Shown: positions 44,675 to 54,460 of the stretch, one piece after another
Position numbering within the stretch: the stretch's first letter is position 1
How the letters are laid out: each line of letters begins with the position of its first letter
DNA from: Bedellia somnulentella
Taxonomy: Eukaryota > Arthropoda > Insecta > Lepidoptera > Bedelliidae
Length of the DNA: 64,000 bases
Direction of reading: 5' to 3'
NCBI GenBank assembly: GCA_963576735.1
Contig: OY755173.1
Span: 18,880,873 to 18,944,872, forward strand
Translations under genes and position numbers: made by a program
The notes under the pieces: model-generated
What the model was told of the DNA's origin: nothing
What the model saw: the letters and a program-made list of their open reading frames with translations, nothing else
The model's database searches: none

Positions 44675-45092
44675 GAGTTGTAAGAGGGGACTTAGGATAT
44701 TGGGGCAAGTAATTTTTGGGTGATACGGTTGGAAATAAATAAAAATAATTTTTGCTGTGTAGTGTCGGCTTAGAATAGCACTACCCCATTTCTTCCGGTG
44801 GGTATACGTAAGAGGCGACTAACGGTATTGGGGCTATTAAGGGATTTTTGGGCGATGCAGTTGGCGACCCATCACCAACAACCTTTATTTCACCATCTTT
44901 ACCCCAATCAACTTTCCAAAAGTGGCTGGGGAATTTCTAATTCCTTAGCTCTGGCTATCCCTTTTAGAGATTTACAGCTGTGAGTATATGTATGTATGTA
45001 TGTATGTACGGTTGGAAACTCATTAAGAACAACTTTTATTTTACAAATAATTCTCCACTCAACTTCCGGAAGTAGCTGAAGGATTCAGAATT
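44675..45092 (+). repeat. Older SINE-A copy split by a younger one
   Basis: AGTTGTAAGAGGGGACTTAG to GATACGGTTGGAAA (44735), resuming at 45008 with ACGGTTGGAAACTC and ending near CTGAAGGATTCAGAA. Confidence 0.8.
44736..45007 (+). repeat. SINE-A inserted in SINE-A, 11-bp target duplication
   Basis: ACGGTTGGAAA at 44725-44735 and 45008-45018. Between the left duplication and GCTGTGTAGTG (44754) lie 18 A/T-rich bases that are not part of other copies, perhaps non-templated. Confidence 0.92.
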
Positions 45093-45486
45093 TTAGAAGT
45101 ATCATAATATCTAATTATATTAAAAAAAACATTAAGTAAAGAGTTTTTTAGAAGCTAAATAACATTTAATTTGTAGGTTAAATACCATTTAAAGACCGGT
45201 TCAGTGTTATAAGTACACGAAAATCCATCCAGCAAATTCGGCATTTCTTGCTTATTTTGATGGTAAAACAGTTTTTTATGTCGGAAATGAAAATCACACT
45301 TATCTAACATATGTGAATATAGATAAGAACGTAGCATTTCCGACTTAATTAATAAATTTTATCTTATCGTGAATGAAACGTTAACATGAACCTTTTTGTA
45401 ATTTTGTAAATTGTTTTTGTAATTATTGCGTAATAAACCTAACGTTTTCATCAAAGGAAATACGCTTTTAAGGTAACATTCTGTTT
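45093..45486. other. No feature recognised
   Basis: AT-rich, nothing seen. Confidence 0.45.
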
Positions 45487-45612
45487 TATTCTTCTGACTC
45501 CTGCTTTTTTAATAACGTTCACAATCTGCCAACGTTATTTTCTACCAACACCCTCCATATTGGCTCTATATATTTCTCCCAACATTTTACTTTCATCCAT
45601 CTACTTTATATT
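45487..45612 (-). repeat. LINE-R coding fragment
   Basis: The minus strand preserves the MDE..KM..EIYRANMEGVG part (ATATTGGCTCTATATATTTC on the plus strand) and the KAGVRR part. No tail. Confidence 0.7.
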
Positions 45613-45897
45613 GCTAATACAACTTAACTTAAGTGAGAAAAATATAAAAAATATGACAAAAAAATACATGCAGAATACATTGGACACGATCATACAATGG
45701 GCATGAGTTTCAGTAAGTTGAAAATAACTTTGCCCAAAAATCAAACAACTAATGATTGTGATACGGTACAAAATACAAATTCATTGAAACTCACATATTA
45801 TATAGCAATAAAGCTGGCATGGTAAACATTGGCTAAAGGCAGACATTTATATAGTAGATTTTATATATCTATTATTTCGATATCAATAATAACTAAT

Positions 45898-45930
45898 CTG
45901 TGTTGTGTCGGCTTAGAATAGCAATAACCC
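45898..45930 (+). repeat. SINE-A head fragment
   Basis: CTGTGTTGTGTCGGCTTAG then AATAGCAATAACCC; stops abruptly. Confidence 0.65.
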
Positions 45931-46013
45931 AATCCGCTAAACTTGTGGCTGTCGTTGAAGCCAACCCCTTTTATTCGCGTTGTATTAAGCCTATTCTTGT
46001 TAATTATTGGTTT

Positions 46014-46264
46014 GCTGTGTAGTGTCGGCTTAGAATAGCACTACCCCATTTCTTCCGGTGGGTGTACGTAAGAGGCGACTAACGGACTTGGGTCTTTTTA
46101 AGGGATTTTTGGGCGATGCGGTTGGAGACCCATCACCAACAACCTTTATTCTACCATCTTTTCCCCACTCAACTTCCAAAAGTGGCTGTGGAATTTCTAA
46201 TTTTTAATTTCTCATCTCTGGCTACCCCTTTTAGGGATTTTAGCCGTAAGTATATGTATGTATG
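46014..46264 (+). repeat. SINE-A, full length
   Basis: GCTGTGTAGTGTCGGCTTAG to GCCGTAAGTATATG plus TATG; duplicated TTTCTAATTTTTAATT inside. Confidence 0.93.
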
Positions 46265-46365
46265 TAAAATTCATTATTATTTTGAAAGACGTATCTAAAA
46301 AAAACTCAAACGTACATCTTCATACAAATTTTCATTTAATTTATACAAGAAAAGTAAAGCGGGTG

Positions 46366-46400
46366 TCAAACAACTGCCTCGAGACGAGGCAGCTGTTTGA
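46366..46400. other. 16-bp hairpin
   Basis: TCAAACAACTGCCTCG, loop AGA, then CGAGGCAGCTGTTTGA; one mismatch. GC content is higher than the surroundings. It directly precedes a decayed (GGAC)n-type element (46405-46507). Confidence 0.7.
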
Positions 46401-46540
46401 GTTTTAAACATGTTTTGCAGATAAATTGCGGTGACATACGTATAAGACAGACACAAAGATATAATGAATCTGTGAGAGTTTTGTCTTTTTGATACGAAAC
46501 TCTAAATATGGCTAAATCATTCAGTCTTGGAACGTTGGAC

Positions 46541-47035
46541 GACGTCCATGGCCGAGTGGTTAGGTGACTGGCTTCTGGGTCCGGAGGTCGCGGGTTCGAT
46601 CCCCGCTGAGGGCAACATTTATGTGATGAGCATAAATAGTGTTTCTTAGTCTTGGATGTTATTTATATGTGTACCTATTATATAATAATAAATTGCTCTG
46701 TAGTGCCGGCTTAGAATAGCACTACCCCATTTCTTCCGGTGGGTGTACGTAAGAGACGACTAACGGTATTGGGGCTTTTAAGGGATTTTTGGGCGATGCG
46801 GTTGGAGACCCATCACCAAAAACCTTTATTTCACCATCTTTTCCCCACGCAACTTCCAAGTGGCTGAGGAATTTCTAATTCCCTAGCTCTGGCTACCCCT
46901 TCATGGGATTTACAGCCGTGAGTATATGTATGTATGTATGTAAATATATCGTTAAGTTAGTATCCCATTTGCTTAGTTTAGGGCTAACTTGATCTGTGTC
47001 ATATGTCCGTATATATTTATTATTGATTTATTTGG
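46541..47035 (+). repeat. SINE-C, split by SINE-A
   Basis: The tRNA-derived head has A box TGGCCGAGTGG (46549-46559) and B box GGTTCGATCCC (46593-46603), then GCTGAGGGCAACATTTATG. The body continues to 46693 and resumes at 46942 (AATATATCGTTAAGTTAG) to about 47035. The acceptor halves do not pair well, so this is not a tRNA gene. A second copy on the minus strand (63090-63320) shows the uninterrupted order. Confidence 0.85.
46694..46941 (+). repeat. SINE-A inserted in SINE-C
   Basis: Full length, TGCTCTGTAGTGCCGGC to (TATG)3. AAAT at 46690-46693 and 46942-46945 is the shared base run at the junctions. Confidence 0.95.
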
Positions 47036-47419
47036 AATCACTTGAAATCAGTGAGTCAGCCGCCAATTTATTGCTACGCAGGCTATGGCAATCTTTGAAA
47101 TAGTTTTTATTATCAACTCTTGTTTAGTTAAATTTTTTATTTTGTTTTTATTTGTTATGTAGAAAAAAATGAGTCTGGTTTTTATATATACTTTTTAACT
47201 GTGCAGCAAGCAATGAACAAATGTATTTCTCCCTTTTTCTTTTTTAAATTAGTCAAGTTAAACCTACTTTGTTCAACACTATCTCCTCTTATTTAATGTA
47301 TTATACTGAACAATACTATTATCCATAAATTGTTGTAACTTGTATAAAATCTAAATATCGGAATGCCCTTTGAATAATTTAATAAACTCCGAATATAACA
47401 GCCAAACAAAATCGGAATA
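47036..47419. other. No feature recognised
   Basis: AT-rich, nothing seen. Confidence 0.45.
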
Positions 47420-47420
47420 T

Positions 47421-47672
47421 ACATACATACATAATACATATACTCACGGCTATAAATCCCTAGATGGGGTAGCCAGAGCTAAGGAATCAGAAATTCCTCA
47501 GCCACTTTTGGAAAGTTAAGTGGGAAAAGATGGTAAAATAAAGGTTGTTGGTGATGGGTCTCCAACCGCATCGCCCAAAAATCCCTTTAAAGCCCCAATA
47601 CCTTTAGTCGCCTCTTACGTTCACCCGCCGGAAGAATAGGGGTAGTGCTATTCTAAGCCGACACTACACAGC
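47421..47672 (-). repeat. SINE-A, full length
   Basis: CATA run, CTCACGGCTATAAATCCC to GACACTACACAGC. Thirty bases from a LINE-R tail that points the other way. Confidence 0.94.
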
Positions 47673-47697
47673 ATAATTGGATAATAAATCGGAATAC

Positions 47698-47912
47698 AAT
47701 TTCGGAGGACACATTTAGATCAAATAGAAAATGTGCTTAAAAAGGCAGGTGTCCGAAGTACGAAGAATAAAAGAGCATGTATGAAAAGATTGATGGATGT
47801 GAATGAAGCTAGAGAGGTTTGCCAGGATCGTACAAAGTGGCGATCGATAGTCTCTGCCTACCCCAATGGGAACTAACGGCGTGAGAATATTATGTATGTA
47901 TGTATGTACAAT
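47698..47912 (+). repeat. LINE-R 3' end, best-preserved tail
   Basis: From GGAGGACACATTTAGATC; codes for KKAGVRSTKNKRACMK, then the WRSIVSAYPNGN region (TGGCGATCGATAGTC). GCC at 47856-47858 can pair with GGC at 47878-47880 around the CCC/GGG inner stem. Ends in TATG units. Confidence 0.9.
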
Positions 47913-48465
47913 TTCAATATTAGTTATTTGTTTGATCAAACGCTGTATGCCAAATAATAAAAATATTTTAATTAACTTAATATAATATGGAATGAAACCT
48001 CTGCCTGAATCATTGCCAAGTATTCATATTTTATTAATATAATTTTATTTATTATTTGATTCATTATTGCTTTTAGAATACATCAGTGTATGCCAATCTA
48101 ATTTAATATTTACTTATTTTTTAATATTCTATCGCATTTATATTGAGAATATGTTCAATTTAAGACCTGTGGGAGTCATGTTAGAGCGCACACTACTGCG
48201 GACTCAAACGCACATAGCAGCGTCTCACTCATATTCCTACATCGCGGAGTGTAAATGTTTTTCGAGTTAAGCATAGATACAAATTATAAGTTGGTACACA
48301 GCAGGGTGTACTGGCCAGAGTATCTTTGCTGTTCCCACAGACCTTTACTGTACTAACTTGGATTTTATAAACAATGCATTTATTTATTTTCATCATATTT
48401 TGTTTTATTTACTGTGAATTGGACATAAAACATTGGAAAACTAATTCGAACGAATTTAGTCATCA
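47913..48465. other. No feature recognised
   Basis: A 67-codon frame at 48067-48270 has no motif I know. Confidence 0.45.
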
Positions 48466-48477
48466 TAATATAATTAT

Positions 48478-48723
48478 TAGCTGTGTAGTGTCGGCTTAGA
48501 ATAGCACTACCCCATTTTTTCCGGTGGGTGTACGTAAGAGGCGACTAACGGTATTGGGGCTTTTAAGGGATTTTAGGGTGATGCGGTTGGAGACCCATCA
48601 CCAACAACTTTTATTTCACAATCTTTTCCCCACGCAACTTCCAAAAGTGGCTTGGGAATTTCTAATACCCTAGCGATGGCTACCACTTCAAGGGATTTTT
48701 AGCCGTGAGTTTATGTATGTATG
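48478..48723 (+). repeat. SINE-A, full length with 12-bp target duplication
   Basis: TAATATAATTAT at 48466-48477 and 48724-48735. Confidence 0.96.
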
Positions 48724-48928
48724 TAATATAATTATGCATAAAATGTACATAATTTTTCTATACTGTGTCGGGAAACTACAAAACAACTCTTTCTTTTTCA
48801 AACTACGTGTATTACTATTTGCAAATATTTTTTGCAAGATGTATGATGATAATGTAATATTTGGGTCACCTATGAATGCTTGATGAAAAAATTACCTTCC
48901 AAGCTTACAACACACAGACAATAAAAAT

Positions 48929-49141
48929 ACATATATACATATATTCACGGACATAAATCCCAAAAAGGGGAAACCATACTAGAGCTTCAAAGCTAGAAAC
49001 GTAGAAAAGATGGTAGATATAAAGTATCGTTGTTTATGGATCTCCAACCGCATCGCCCAAAAACCTTTTAAAAAGCCTCATAACCTTACCTCACCTCTTA
49101 CGACAACCGTGGATATAGAGAAGATATTCTAAGCCAACTAA
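48929..49141 (-). repeat. SINE-A, diverged
   Basis: TTCACGGACATAAATCCC to ATTCTAAGCCAAC; part of the CAGCCACTTTTGG block is deleted. Confidence 0.8.
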
Positions 49142-49462
49142 CGAATCATATTCTTGAAATAATACAGCCATAATTAATTCAATAATTAAGTCCCAACATT
49201 CTAACTTAACCTTCTAAGTGTTATATTGTCACAAACACAAATCGTGCTACAAACGGATGCGTCACGTTCCATCGATGGCAATAAGGATTAACAATTGGGT
49301 CCAAACTATTGCTAATCAGATGAAATTGTCCGTCTGGCAATGACGATACGGGCTGGGTTTGTTGGCTCACGTGTTAGACTTGTTCTATATGTTACGAGTA
49401 TGAATTTAGGTTATGGTAGGAGATATGTTGTGAAGACATAACATTGTTTGTGTAACTAATTT
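49142..49462. other. No feature recognised
   Basis: Nothing conserved seen. Confidence 0.4.
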
Positions 49463-49662
49463 GTATACTCACGGATATAAATCCCTAAAAGCCAGAGTTT
49501 CAGAATCACAAAATTCTTCAGCCACAGTAATATAAATGGTGATGGGTCTCAAACCGCATCGCTCGAAAATCCCTTAAAAAGCTCCCAATACCGTTAGTCG
49601 CCTCTTACGTACAGCCACCGGAAGAAATGGGGTAGTGCTATTCTAAGCTGACACTAAACAGC
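49463..49662 (-). repeat. SINE-A with small deletions
   Basis: ACTCACGGATATAAATCCC to GACACTAAACAGC. Confidence 0.85.
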
Positions 49663-49938
49663 ATTATGTATGTTACTACTTAGAGAACAATAATAAACAT
49701 GCATTTTAAGTATAGCCCAAGGGCCGCCCCGCCCCACCGCACATGAAACTATTTTTGAATGTATATATTTGTCAGTAAAATATTAGTTTACCTTTCTAGT
49801 ATTGTGTAAAATAGTATCTACTACAAATCATTATTCTTAAAACTTTTCATTTTAAATAACTGTAATGTAATGACATAGTTATAAAATAAAACATTTTTGT
49901 TATGACCAATAAAATTATTGCTGAGTATTATTGCAATT

Positions 49939-50187
49939 GTTGAGTAGTGTCGGCTTAGAATAACACTACCCTATTTCTGCCGGTGGGTGTTCGTAAGAGG
50001 CGACTAAGAGTATTGGGGCTTTTAAGGGATTATTGGGCGATGCGGTTGGAGACCCATCCCCAACATCCTTTATTTTGCCATTTCATCACCACTCAACTTT
50101 CCAAAAGTGGCTGAGGAACTTCTACTTCCTTAGTTCTGGCGAACCCTTCTAGGGATTTATAGACGTGAGTATATGTAAGTATGTATG
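49939..50187 (+). repeat. SINE-A, full length
   Basis: GTTGAGTAGTGTCGGCTTAG to GACGTGAGTATATG. TGCAAT on both sides may be the target duplication. The outer tail stem is broken (GGC opposite GAC). Confidence 0.92.
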
Positions 50188-50221
50188 CAATAAAATTAGA
50201 AAGAAAAAATTGAGGTTAAAG

Positions 50222-50346
50222 GTGTTCCCTACCATACCAAACTATCTTATATACTACAATCCTTTCCCCACTGAAGTTCAAAAGTCACCGGGCCAATTTT
50301 AATTACAAACCTCTGGCTACCCTTGTTTTAGATTCAAAACCGTGAG
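50222..50346 (+). repeat. SINE-A 3' half, decayed
   Basis: CCTTTCCCCACTGAAGTTC to CAAAACCGTGAGTATA. Confidence 0.6.
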
Positions 50347-50981
50347 TATAAGACATAATTAAGCTCTTTTACTTATAAAGCCTATCAAATGGATGTTCGA
50401 TGACTAAGTTCCCTTCATCTGTAGAGGGCAATGTAATTAGCAGCCCATTACTAGCAATTTATTCTGCTGAATAGAACTGATGAAGGCTGTGTTTAACAAT
50501 CATTAAGCAACCAAAACCTACTTTCCGTGGTTATGTAATGAGTGAGTTTTTAATGGTTACATACTGTATATCCGAAACTTTTAAACCCGAATATTATTTT
50601 ACCGAAAACTATTCGCTTTTTTTTTAATTGCCATAATATTGTTTCATCGAAATTTCATATACCATATTCTTACATTCCAGATTATCGTTTGGTTTTTGTT
50701 TTTGTTTACTATCATTTTGATTAACCACTAGAACGGATTTCCGAAGAATCGAAAACCAGATATACCTTAATTCCGCAATATTGCTTTTCCGAATAATCAC
50801 TATTCCAAAAAATCATTTTCCATATATTTGAAATACAGATATACTGAATGATACCTACTACTATGAATAATTTTGCAGGCATATTTTAAGTAAGTAGTAT
50901 ACCCCGTTTAGTAGTATACCATGCATCAGACATTTAGGTGCTCGCGCCGCTGCGCTACGCTCGCTCGTTTTATACATAATC

Positions 50982-51015
50982 TAACCTAACCTAACCTAAC
51001 TGAATGTAACCTAAC
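50982..51015. repeat. Short interstitial CCTAA (telomere-type) repeat
   Basis: Four TAACC units in tandem, then a gap and one more pair. TTAGG/CCTAA is the usual insect telomere unit. Confidence 0.7.
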
Positions 51016-51030
51016 TTTTTTTTGTCTGCA

Positions 51031-51046
51031 GGGGGCTTTCGCCCCC
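51031..51046. other. GC hairpin
   Basis: GGGGGC, loop TTTC, GCCCCC, followed by CGACACCCCC. Confidence 0.7.
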
Positions 51047-51597
51047 CGACACCCCCAAGCAGCAACCAAGCATGCAAACAAGCAAGCAAGTATACATACA
51101 AACAGGCATGCATCCGCGTTCTATTGATAAAATTTTTCTAACATAAAAATATCTGGTAAAAGAGATTTACGATATGTAAGACTATAGATAAAGTTACTTC
51201 GGTCTTTTAAACCTTTGGAATAACGAGATTATAGTAAAAGATATAGTTGGTAAAAGCAAAAAATTCATTTTAATAATCTGGTTTTAGTTTTTCTGGGAAG
51301 TGATACTTCTAGAAAATGTATTTATGTACTAATGAAGTTGTGGAAAATAAAGCATCTGTGATACGTAAATTATGTGAACAGTTTTCTGAATAGTGAATTT
51401 CGGATTTGAGATATTCGAATTTTCGAAATGTTACCGTTTTTAATAGCTACACTGTAGTTATTTATATAGTAAATATTATTTGCGGAATTATTGTAGACTT
51501 ATTTTCTCCAGAAGATTTGCGCAAAAAATGCAATGTCAAGATGTACAGAAGACACTTTAATTAACGCAACTTGAATGAATGATTTTCTGATTTCAAT

Positions 51598-51705
51598 TAG
51601 ACCTCTATTTGGTCCAAATGAGTCCTCCGTGGTCGTCATCTCCTAACACTACCTTCCACATTGGCTTTATAGATATCTTTTACCAATTTACTACTATCAA
51701 AATTT
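51598..51705 (-). repeat. LINE-R coding fragment
   Basis: Plus strand ATTTGGTCCAAATGAGTCC and CTTCCACATTGGCTTTATAG are the complement of the RGRP/TFLDQ to EIYRANVEG region. Confidence 0.75.
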
Positions 51706-51724
51706 ATGTATTAGGTTTATTTTC

Positions 51725-52088
51725 GGACTGCGTAAATACGACCATGTCTCTGCGTATCGCAATAAACTTCAGTGGCTTCCAATTCGTCTTCACCGGAATG
51801 CACATACTCTGTCTCTCCTGTACTCTATCTTGTTTAATCCTGCCACCCCCTCCTACCTTAAAGAGCGTTTCCAATTCCTTCACACTTCACATGACCTCAA
51901 TCTGCGTTCTTACCACAATCTTTTGTTGAGTGAGTACCCCTTCGCATTCCACCAATTTTTACAGTTCCTCCTTTACCGTCCAGGCTGTACAACTATGGAA
52001 CGGTCTTCCTGTAGAGGTGCGATTAGCCAAGTCTCTCCCTATTTTCAAGAACATGGTAAAAAAACACTTCCTCTCCGAAACACTATAA
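51725..52088 (+). pseudogene. LINE C-terminal remnant with one frameshift
   Basis: First frame (51725 to about 51950): LRKYDHVSAYRNKLQWLPI, LFNPATPSYLKERFQFL. Second frame (51951-52088): SSFTVQAVQLWNGLPVEVRL, SLPIFKNMVKKHFL, then TAA. The LWNGLP and SLPIFK wording marks the extreme C-terminus of jockey/CR1-group LINEs (family knowledge). The single shift lies in a T run near 51955. No catalytic part is left. Confidence 0.8.
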
Positions 52089-52379
52089 TATTATTTGTGT
52101 TGCATACAAAAGTTTATATATTCTATTATATATGTCGTAAAATGTATACGAGTATATGTATTTTATTTAAAAATCTTTATGTATATTGCATATGTATTGT
52201 ATTTATTGAATATTATTTATTTTATGGAATACTATATAAAAATGTGTTAGAACTTAATAAATATTTAGTAATATTTAAAATAGATAAATAAAAGTTTGAC
52301 GAATAATTTTAGTTTTTAAGCAAATCAGTTTAATTTATTGGACATCTACCGAACATGTTTTTAATCCAGCAAATCTTTC

Positions 52380-52510
52380 CATTCATGGGTTGTCTGGTAG
52401 AGATCGCTCTTAGTGATAAGACCGCCAGTTGTACTTTGGCTTTTGTACCGATCTTTTTTTTTTGTAATTGTTGTTTTTTTGTGATGTGCACTAAAGAGTT
52501 TTTATTATTA
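52380..52510 (+). repeat. Jockey-like LINE 3' UTR
   Basis: TTGTCTGGTAGAGATCGCTC, GATAAGACCGCC, then a T-rich part and CACTAAAGAGTTTTTATTATT. Could be the end of the LINE at 51725 or a separate insertion. Confidence 0.65.
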
Positions 52511-52785
52511 TTTTAGGCATGATTTTTAATTCCTCGCCTCTCCCATGGCCGAGAAAGAAAATTATAAATTTTAAATGGGAGAGGCGGTACTCCCCGACCA
52601 AAGAACAGTCGGTCGGGGTCAGGGACTCAGGTTCAAGAACCGACGAACAATCCGAGCCGTATCGAGCAGCACCGCCTTCTGCATTTGTGCTGGAACAGGG
52701 GCCCAATTCTACACGACCATCTTTTCTGTATGTCGGTCTTAGGTGTATCAAAACTGTGGTTTTGGCATTCTCGAAGCAAAATTGA
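52511..52785. other. GC-richer segment with two hairpins
   Basis: GCCTCTCCCAT (52538-52548) pairs with ATGGGAGAGGC (52575-52585); CCCCGACC (52592-52599) pairs with GGTCGGGG (52611-52618). Open frames run on both strands (86 and 88 codons). CAGGGGCCCAATTCTAC also occurs, complemented, at the end of the endonuclease-LINE remnant near 59695, so this may belong to a related LINE. Confidence 0.4.
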
Positions 52786-53390
52786 CAAATGTCATTTGTG
52801 TCACTGTCACAATAGTGAGACAGCTAAGATCTTATTTGCTATTCTACAAGGCCATTTTACGTCACTTTTTGACACATTGACGTATTTGGTATTCTGCAAA
52901 TTAACGATTTTTTTCAGCGTTATGATGATTGAACGAATGATTCACCAAATCGGTATTCTAAGCGTTTTTAAGAGTTCTTTTGACAGCTGTCTGAAGCTAC
53001 AATCCACCATAATGCTACAGTTTTTCTCCTAAAAAACAACAGTAGCTTTTTGTGTATTGTTTCATACATTCGAAAAAAAATTTTTTTTGTGGAAAATGAT
53101 TATGAATATTTATTTGAATGTATTTACACATATTTTATTGGATTTTATTTACATTTTACTGAAAATTTAAAGATATCCATAAAATATGCGTTTTTTATGA
53201 CAATATTTTTTCTGATAAAAATATCTTATTCAAAGTTCGAAAATATTTCAAATGTATCGAAGTAGATTTCGTTTCAATGTGGCTCAATGAAAATCGATAT
53301 GATAAATGCAGTTACACTTATTCAAGAAAACGTTAACTCATTATGAGGTCCCAGTCAAAGTAGATATAAGATAAATATGTTTTTAAATTA
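52786..53390. other. No clear feature
   Basis: Starts with TTGACAAATGTCATTTGTG and GTCACTGTCACAATAGTGAG (short inverted TGTCA/TGACA words); the rest is AT-rich. Confidence 0.4.
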
Positions 53391-53640
53391 TCATGGTTGT
53401 TAACGGTGAGGGAAAACATCGTGAGGAAACCCACATGGCTGAGTTGTACTTAGTCATGTGACAGTGTATTCGTACAAAACGGCGATAGGCCTGCCCCCTA
53501 TCACGTGAGTACACTGTCTAAGCAAAACGTGGGTCCCTTCTCTGGAAACTAGATGGCGCTTGCCATGTGAGTTCAGAAGTATTGGTACCTCTGCCAACCC
53601 CTTCGGGGATAAACGGCGTGAACGTTTATGTTATGTTTAT
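53391..53640 (+). repeat. SINE-B body and tail
   Basis: TCATGGTTGTTAACGGTGAG to CGGCGTGAACGTTTATGTTATG; head missing. Its 3' stem is intact: GCC 53593-53595 with GGC 53615-53617, CCCC 53598-53601 with GGGG 53605-53608. Confidence 0.92.
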
Positions 53641-53649
53641 GTTTTTATA

Positions 53650-53880
53650 GCAAAACAGCAGAATAACACTACCCCATTCCTACCGGTGGGTGGTCATAAT
53701 AATAGGAGTGTATGGGTTACCCTTAATGATTTCGCGTGGGCTTTCTAGAGATTTTTGGTCGATATGGTTAGAGAGCCCGGCACCAACAATTTTTTTATTA
53801 ATACCATCTTTTCACCACTCAACTTCCAAAAGTCACTCAGGAATTTCTCATTCCAAAGCCTTTAAGGCATTTACAGTAGT
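53650..53880 (+). repeat. SINE-A, decayed
   Basis: GCAGAATAACACTACCCC to GGCATTTACAG; tail lost. Confidence 0.75.
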
Positions 53881-54140
53881 ACAGACCTAAGCAGAGGTTC
53901 CCAAACTAGGCTAGGTCTGTATTATGGGAAACCAGTTTATATGTATGCATGTCAGTTTCATCACCAACACCCCTATGATATTTCGTGTGATGATATATAG
54001 CCTACGTAACTTGAATAATTCCAACGTTTAATTTAAAAAAATATTTTTTATATCGGTTGAGCTATTGGGGAATTTGGAAATTTGATATTATAGACAAGAG
54101 ATTTTGAGATGATTGGCTGATTAGTGTACAGTCGGATATA

Positions 54141-54384
54141 TATACATACATATACTCACGGCTATAAATCCCTAGAAGGGGTAGCCAGAGCTAAGGAATT
54201 GGAAATTCCTAAGCCACTTTTGGAAAGTTGAGTGGGGAAAAGATGGTGAGATAAAGGTTGTTGGTGATGGGTTTCCGAATACATCGCCCAAAAATCTCTT
54301 AAAAGCCCCAATACAGTTAGTCGCCTCTTACGTACACCCATCGGAATAAATAGGGAAGTGCTATTCTAAGCCGACACTACACAG
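54141..54384 (-). repeat. SINE-A, full length
   Basis: Followed by a short degenerate tandem of ATACACTACACAG-like words (54385-54460) that seems to have grown from its own GACACTACACAGC end. Confidence 0.93.
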
Positions 54385-54460
54385 CAAATATACACTACAC
54401 AGTATATATACACTACACTATATATATTATACTACAGTGTATATATACTTTGTATATATT

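Larger units (their letters stand above)
50347..51597. other. Unclassified stretch with GC-rich island
   Basis: Decayed sequence rich in CCGAATA/CCGAAAAC-like wording, then a GC-rich piece (50941-51060). No frame or known family. It may be one element (MITE or Helitron-like), but I see no defined ends. Confidence 0.35.

Noticed and set aside
46541..46622. tRNA gene
   Set aside because: A and B boxes are good but the acceptor halves do not pair and the sequence continues into a SINE-C body shared with 63090-63320.
48067..48270. Small gene of 67 codons
   Set aside because: No motif, no start context, no repeat or conservation evidence.
52685..53265. Cys-rich and hydrophobic frames that could be small secreted proteins
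   Set aside because: They overlap each other in different frames, and no signal peptide with a sensible mature protein can be defended.
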